Shown here: piece by piece, positions 60,125-64,000 of the stretch | Numbering within the stretch: position 1 is the stretch's first letter | How the letters are laid out: each line of letters opens with the position of its first letter | NCBI GenBank assembly: GCA_964247745.1 | Contig: CAXTVT010000001.1 | Coordinates: 62,001-126,000 of the forward strand | Length of the DNA stretch: 64,000 nt | From: RH-AL1 sp964247745 | GTDB lineage: Bacteria; Pseudomonadota; Alphaproteobacteria; Rhizobiales; Beijerinckiaceae | Direction of reading: 5' to 3' | Position numbers and translations under genes: made by a program | Notes under the pieces: generated by a model | What the model saw: the letters and a program-made list of their open reading frames with translations, nothing else | Told to the model about the DNA's origin: nothing | Database searches by the model: none

Positions 60125-61141
60125 CTAGCCGCCACCTTTCAATCGCTTCGCCACTTTCAACGCGTAATACGTCAGCACCCCATCGCAGCCGGCCCGTTTG
60201 AAGGCCAGCAGGCTCTCCATCATGGCGCGCTCGCCGTCGATCCAGCCGTTGCGGGCGGCGGCCTCGATCATCGCGTATTCGCCGCTGACCTGGTAGGCGA
60301 AGGTCGGCACCTCGAAATGATCCTTCACGCGGCGGATGATGTCGAGGTAGGGCAGACCGGGCTTGACCATCACCATGTCGGCGCCCTCCTCGATGTCGAG
60401 TGCGACCTCGCGCAGCGCCTCGTCCGAATTGGCCGGGTCCATCTGGTAGGTGCGCTTGTCGCCGACGAGTACCGCCTTCGTGCCGATCGCATCGCGGAAC
60501 GGCCCGTAGAAGGCGCTGGCGTATTTGGCGGCATAGCTCATGATCTGCACCGCCTCGAAGCCCTCGCCGTCGAGCGCCGCGCGGATCGCGCCGATGCGCC
60601 CGTCCATCATGTCGGATGGAGAGACGATGTCGCAGCCGGCGCGGGCCTGGTTGAGCGACTGGGCGCAGAGCCGATGCACCGTCTCGTCGTTGAGGATCTC
60701 CTCGCCGGCCATCACGCCATCGTGGCCGTGGGTCGTGTAGGGGTCGAGCGCGGCATCGGTCATGAGGCCGATCTGCGGCACCTCGGCCTTAATGGCGCGC
60801 AGCGCGCGGCACACGAGGTTATCGGGGTTGGCGGCCTCGCTGCCGAGCGGGTCCTTCACGGAAGGGTCGGTCATCGGGAAGAAGCAGAGCGCCGGGATGC
60901 CGGCCTGCGCCGCCTCGACCGCCGCGCGCACCGCCTCGTCGACGGAGAGCCGGTGCACGCCCGGCATCGAGGGCACCTCGACGCGCTGGCGCTCGCCCTC
61001 GACCAGGAACAGCGGCCAGATCAGGTCGTCCGTCGTGACGACGTTCTCGCGCACCAGGCGGCGCTGCCAGTCGGTGCGCCGGTTGCGGCGGGGGCGGTGC
61101 ACGAGACCGAGGCTGGTCTCGTGCGGCAGGCTCGATGTCAT
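60125..61141 (-). CDS. hemB: Delta-aminolevulinic acid dehydratase (porphobilinogen synthase)
   Basis: A 338-residue enzyme of haem, chlorophyll and B12 synthesis that condenses two ALA molecules. The sequence has DLIWPLFLVEG, MTDAALDPYTTHGHDG, SPSDMMDGRIGAIR and two active-site Lys, in SYAAKYASAFYGPFRDA (about residue 210) and MVMVKPGLPYLDII (about residue 263). The Cys-rich zinc motif of the animal/yeast form is absent, as in the Mg-type alphaproteobacterial enzymes. It is flanked by the toxin locus and the Gly-rich gene. Confidence 0.97.
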   Translation of the reverse strand: MTSSLPHETSLGLVHRPRRNRRTDWQRRLVRENVVTTDDLIWPLFLVEGERQRVEVPSMPGVHRLSVDEAVRAAVEAAQAGIPALCFFPMTDPSVKDPLGSEAANPDNLVCRALRAIKAEVPQIGLMTDAALDPYTTHGHDGVMAGEEILNDETVHRLCAQSLNQARAGCDIVSPSDMMDGRIGAIRAALDGEGFEAVQIMSYAAKYASAFYGPFRDAIGTKAVLVGDKRTYQMDPANSDEALREVALDIEEGADMVMVKPGLPYLDIIRRVKDHFEVPTFAYQVSGEYAMIEAAARNGWIDGERAMMESLLAFKRAGCDGVLTYYALKVAKRLKGGG

Positions 61142-61209
61142 GGCGCGGTCCCTTCGGCCGGCAGCTCTACGCCGCCGGCCGGAGGCCCGCAATGTCGGCG
61201 AAGAGGGCG

Positions 61210-61911
61210 TCAGCGATGCCGGCCGCCGTGGCCTCCGCCATGACCGCCACCGTGTCCGCCACCACCGTGTCCGCCACCACCGTGTCCGCCACCACCGTGT
61301 CCGCCGCCGCCATGCCCGCCGTGTCCACCGAAGCCGCGGCCACCGCCGTGGAAGCCGCCCCCATGGAAGCCGCCGCGCCCGCCGAAGCGGCCGCCGCGAC
61401 CGAAACCGCCTCCGAAGCCACGGTGGAAGCCGAACCCGCGATGGAAGCCATAGCCATAGCCGAACCGGCGATAGCCGTAGCCGTAGCCGGCTCGGCCGCA
61501 ACGGTAGAAGCCCGGCCCGTGCCAGCCGAACCTGTAGAAGCAGCGGCCGCCGCCGTAGCCGTAACCGCCGTAGCCCCCGTAATCGTAACCGCCGTAGCCG
61601 AAGCCTCTCCGGAGGCCGAAGCCGCGCCGGAAGCCGAAGCCGCCCCGCCGGAAGCCGCCGCGAAAGCCACGTCCCCGGAAGCCACCGCCGCGAAGGCCGC
61701 GTCCGCCGCCACGCCTGCCGCCGCCACCTCGCATGCCGTGGCCGCCACCACGGCCGCCGCCGTGAAACGCCGTTTCCGTCACCGGCAATCCCGTGCCGGT
61801 CATCACCGCCGATTGCACCATCGGCATCGGCGCCGCGTCGGCCGGGAGCGTCAGCAGCAGCGAGGCCGCGATCAGTGGCACGGCCTTGATGAGCCGTCTC
61901 AGTCTCAGCAT
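61210..61911 (-). CDS. Gly/His-rich secreted protein
   Basis: A 233-residue exported protein. ATG at 61911 has GGGAGG 8 nt upstream. A signal peptide covers about residues 1-26. The mature part has Gly-rich arrays: GGRGGG, GFRRGFG, GGYDYGGYGGYGYGG, one Cys pair (RCFYRFGWHGPGFYRCG), and a C-terminal array of (GGHGG)-type units including four 15-bp DNA repeats. The His-rich tail could bind divalent metal or nucleic acid. Function is unknown. Confidence 0.6.
   Translation of the reverse strand: MLRLRRLIKAVPLIAASLLLTLPADAAPMPMVQSAVMTGTGLPVTETAFHGGGRGGGHGMRGGGGRRGGGRGLRGGGFRGRGFRGGFRRGGFGFRRGFGLRRGFGYGGYDYGGYGGYGYGGGRCFYRFGWHGPGFYRCGRAGYGYGYRRFGYGYGFHRGFGFHRGFGGGFGRGGRFGGRGGFHGGGFHGGGRGFGGHGGHGGGGHGGGGHGGGGHGGGGHGGGHGGGHGGRHR
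61251..61310. repeat. 15-bp tandem repeat in the His/Gly-rich gene
   Basis: CGTGTCCGCCACCAC occurs three times exactly at 61251, 61266 and 61281, with a fourth slightly changed copy at 61296-61310 (two changes at the end). On the coding strand it encodes GGGGH-type units. Copy number may vary by slippage between strains. Confidence 0.8.
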
Positions 61912-62027
61912 CGGCAATCCTCCCTTGTGATGTCCGCAATCGTCGGACGATGGAGGCAAACGCCGTCCGGCAGGAGCACCCTACGCGGGGTGTGAGGTCC
62001 GATTGGTCGTAGTCCCCGAACGCAAGA

Positions 62028-62054
62028 AGGCGGCGGACCCGTGGGCCGCCGCCT
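62028..62054 (-). terminator. Terminator of the LysM/M23 lipoprotein gene
   Basis: A perfect 9-bp stem (AGGCGGCGG at 62028-62036, CCGCCGCCT at 62046-62054) with a CCC/GGG-extended loop. On the minus strand it is followed by TCTTGCGTT, a modest T-rich tail. It is 61 nt after the lipoprotein stop. Confidence 0.55.
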
Positions 62055-62114
62055 CTTCACCAACCTCCGCCGCACGTGTCTCGCGGGTGACGGAGGCGAT
62101 CCCTGTGTCCCGGC

Positions 62115-63647
62115 TCAGAGCCCGGCGAGATAGCGCGTCGGGTCGACCGGGGTCGAGCCCTTGCGCAGCTCGAAGTGCAGCTGTGGCGAGGCCACGTTGC
62201 CCGACTGGCCAGACTTGGCGATGGTCTGACCGCGCTTGACCTGCTCGCCGCGGTGCACCTCGATGTCGCCGTTGTTGGCGTAGGCGGTGACGAAACCGTT
62301 GGGGTGGCGGATCAGCACGAGGTTACCGAAGCCCTTGATCTCGCTGCCGGCGTAGGCGACCGTTCCGGCCTCCGCCGCCTTGACCGAGGTGCCTTCCGGC
62401 ACCGCGATGTTGATGCCGTCGTTGCCGCCCGACTTGAAGCCCTGGATGATGCGGCCGTGCGCCGGCCAGCGAAACTCGGGGTTGCCGCTGCTGGGCGCCG
62501 AGACCTTTTCGGCGGCGGGCGGGAGGCTCGCCGTCGGCTCGGGATCGACCGGCGCCGGCGCCGGCATGGCCTTGCGGGGCGCTTCCTGCGGCGCGACCTC
62601 GGCTTTCGCCATCTTCATCGACTTGTCGTGTGCCGCCTCGGCCTTGGCCAGCTTCCGCGCCGCCTTGGCGTCGGGTGCCTGCTCGGCGATCTCGGCCTTG
62701 CGGGTGTCGAGCTTGGCCAGGGCCTTTTCGCGACCGGCTTCGCCTTTGGCGAGCTTGGCCGGCTGGGCGCCCTTCGTCCAATGCAGCTTGTCGTGCTTGG
62801 CCTCTCCGCGTTCGGCGATCTGGCGTTTCGCCAGCTTGGCCTCCTCGGCGCGGGACAGCTTGGCCTCGCGCTGGGCCTTCTCGTGCTCGGCCTTCTCCAT
62901 CTTGGCGAGCTTGGCGTCCTTGGCCTCGCGCTCGGCCTTCTCGTAGCGGGCCAGCTTGGCGTCGCGCTCGACCTCGCGGCGCGCCACCTTGTCGTCCGGC
63001 TTGCTCTCGTGACGGGCGAGCAGCTTCTCGCGCGAGGAATGGTCGTGCGGGGTCGGCTCGCGGCGCACCGGCTCGGCCTTGGCAATGCGAGAGGGCGCGG
63101 CGCCGCCGCCGTTGGCGTTGTAGACCGGGATGATGACGCGGGTGCCGGGATGGATGTCGGCGGCCGAGGACAGGCCGTTGGCGTGCAGCAGCGCCTCGGT
63201 CGGCACGTTGTAGCGCTGGCCGAGAATGTTGGCGGTGTCGCCGTTGGCGGCGATGACAGCCATGCCGCCTTCCGCGGTCCAAGAGCCGTGACCCGAGGGG
63301 GCGGCGATCGACGCGGTCCGCTCGGTGCGCGGCGCGCGGTAGTCGGAGGCGAGCCGGGGGCTCTCATGCACCGGCGCCTCGTAGGAGGCGACGCGGCGCG
63401 ACGGCATGTCGGACGGCGGCGCCAGCGCCTGCGAGCGGACCGGGCTACGCGAGCCGTAGGGCGGCGGGGGCGCCATGTCGTAGTTGGAGGGGACCGGCGC
63501 ATTGGACGCCGATTTGAAGGGATTGCTCAGCGGATCGCCGAGGAAGTGGCTCGAATCGGCGCAGCCCGCGAGAAGGGCGGCCGCCAAACCGGCGAAGGCG
63601 AAGCGCACGATCGAACGTGCACCGACAATGTGTAAAACCTGGCACAT
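62115..63647 (-). CDS. NlpD-like LysM/M23-domain lipoprotein
   Basis: A 510-residue envelope protein. The lipobox LLAGC is at about residue 28. A variable region precedes a LysM domain (about residues 125-175: GDTANILGQRYNVPTEALLHANGL). The middle (about 190-360) is a long Lys/Glu/Ala-rich coiled coil with repeated AKLAKxEKAE-type units. The M23 fold at the C-terminus has FRWPAHGRIIQGF, GGNDGINIAVPEGTSVKAAEAGTVAYAG and LHFELRKG. The first two metal ligands (His and Asp of active M23) are replaced by Asn, so it is probably catalytically dead and acts as an amidase activator in cell division, like NlpD/EnvC. Confidence 0.88.
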   Translation of the reverse strand: MCQVLHIVGARSIVRFAFAGLAAALLAGCADSSHFLGDPLSNPFKSASNAPVPSNYDMAPPPPYGSRSPVRSQALAPPSDMPSRRVASYEAPVHESPRLASDYRAPRTERTASIAAPSGHGSWTAEGGMAVIAANGDTANILGQRYNVPTEALLHANGLSSAADIHPGTRVIIPVYNANGGGAAPSRIAKAEPVRREPTPHDHSSREKLLARHESKPDDKVARREVERDAKLARYEKAEREAKDAKLAKMEKAEHEKAQREAKLSRAEEAKLAKRQIAERGEAKHDKLHWTKGAQPAKLAKGEAGREKALAKLDTRKAEIAEQAPDAKAARKLAKAEAAHDKSMKMAKAEVAPQEAPRKAMPAPAPVDPEPTASLPPAAEKVSAPSSGNPEFRWPAHGRIIQGFKSGGNDGINIAVPEGTSVKAAEAGTVAYAGSEIKGFGNLVLIRHPNGFVTAYANNGDIEVHRGEQVKRGQTIAKSGQSGNVASPQLHFELRKGSTPVDPTRYLAGL

Positions 63648-63953
63648 GACGCAACCTACGAACGCGGGCCTCAGTCACCGCATTAACGATGGCTCAAGTT
63701 AAGGGCAGGTTTAAGATGAACGCTTGCTCATCGAAAAGCCGCGAATGTAAACCTTAAGCATCGTTAAGTCTCTTTGAAGCAACAAGCGTATTTGCCTGTG
63801 TCGAGCGCACGGCGCCGCGCGTGGCCGCCGCCGGGCTGGCGCGGGCCGCACCGCTCGCGAGCGCTTGCGTCGCGCGGGCAGGTCCCCACATGATGAACGA
63901 GACAACACGGTCGCGCCCGCCGCGGGCGATCGCATGCCCGGGCTCATGACACG
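63648..63953. other. Divergent region before the DnaJ-domain gene
   Basis: About 306 bases. A sequence rich in TTAAG/GTTTAAG elements near 63698-63770 is more AT-rich than its surroundings and is probably the promoter zone for one or both genes. No clear gene; a basic frame at 63711-63947 has no supporting features. Confidence 0.4.
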
Positions 63954-64000
63954 ATGCGAGATCCTTATTCGGTGCTGGGCGTCGCCAAGAGCGCTGGCGC
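63954..64000 (+). CDS. DnaJ (J-domain) protein, 5' end only
   Basis: The last 47 nt begin ATG and encode MRDPYSVLGVAKSAG, the start of a J domain (xDPYxVLGVxxxA). The rest lies beyond the window. It is a co-chaperone of DnaK-type Hsp70; which J protein cannot be said. Confidence 0.75.
   Translation, partial: MRDPYSVLGVAKSAG

Noticed and set aside
61135..61995. A 286-residue Ala/Thr/Glu-rich frame opposite the Gly-rich gene
   Set aside because: It is pure low-complexity antisense of the Gly-rich repeats with no start signal.
62175..63635. A 486-residue plus-strand frame opposite the LysM/M23 lipoprotein gene
   Set aside because: It is the antisense of the Lys/Ala-rich coiled coil, giving artificial Leu/Gly/Arg repeats.

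Overview
The window is a high-GC, densely coded chromosomal segment of an alphaproteobacterium, most likely a member of the Hyphomicrobiales (Rhizobiales) related to the methylotrophic Beijerinckiaceae/Methylobacteriaceae. The evidence is the mix of families: a PQQ alcohol dehydrogenase with lanthanide-type ligands and PedF-type cytochromes, HpnP-like hopanoid methylase homologues, Tim44-like and DUF1328 proteins, and a kaiC-kaiB-kinase operon. No rRNA, tRNA, CRISPR array, insertion sequence or replication origin was seen.

Layout. 0-10 kb is mostly housekeeping: hypothetical and envelope proteins, a YqeY-like protein, corA, mutM, an L,D-transpeptidase, a secreted trypsin-like protease, zapE and a 2'-5' RNA ligase-type protein. 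10.3-24.1 kb is the most coherent block, a periplasmic alcohol-oxidation island. On the minus strand lie two PedF-type cytochromes c, a MxaJ/XoxJ-like binding protein, the dehydrogenase, a strong terminator and a LuxR-type response regulator. On the plus strand a divergent, overlapping operon encodes two PQQ-catabolism-associated periplasmic proteins, a NosR-like membrane flavo-iron-sulfur protein and its presumed flavinyl transferase ApbE. A FIST sensor, a hybrid histidine kinase and a stand-alone receiver protein follow. The dehydrogenase and both cytochrome genes are preceded by a shared element, CATTG-N6-GGTAC, which I propose is the operator or promoter of this regulon.

24.3-27.8 kb holds two tandem B12-binding radical SAM proteins of the HpnP type. 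27.9-31.8 kb carries a lipid kinase, a mutarotase-like protein, a ParD-like antitoxin and prfA. 31.9-34.0 kb is a visibly AT-richer polymorphic toxin/immunity pair (Tox-REase-5-like with Imm52-like) directly behind prfA. 34-47.8 kb is mixed: a rearranged photolyase-like protein, a bestrophin, a multi-PAS hybrid kinase, argE-apaG, tsaB-rimI, a GST, a CoA transferase, ogt, a HiPIP, dapE and a second L,D-transpeptidase. The gap at 47.8-48.2 kb contains phased palindromic repeats. 50.4-54.4 kb is a kaiC-kaiB-kaiB-kinase operon in which the kinase receiver domain is frameshifted. 54.7-58.6 kb has dapB, gpmA, a receiver protein, alkB and small genes. 58.6-60.0 kb is a second toxin/immunity locus (an HHI-motif nuclease-like toxin and a DUF2019-like partner with no clear start codon). 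The end carries hemB, a Gly/His-rich secreted protein, an NlpD-like LysM/M23 lipoprotein and the first codons of a DnaJ-domain gene.

All family assignments come from reading the sequence and from memory of the families; no database search was run.
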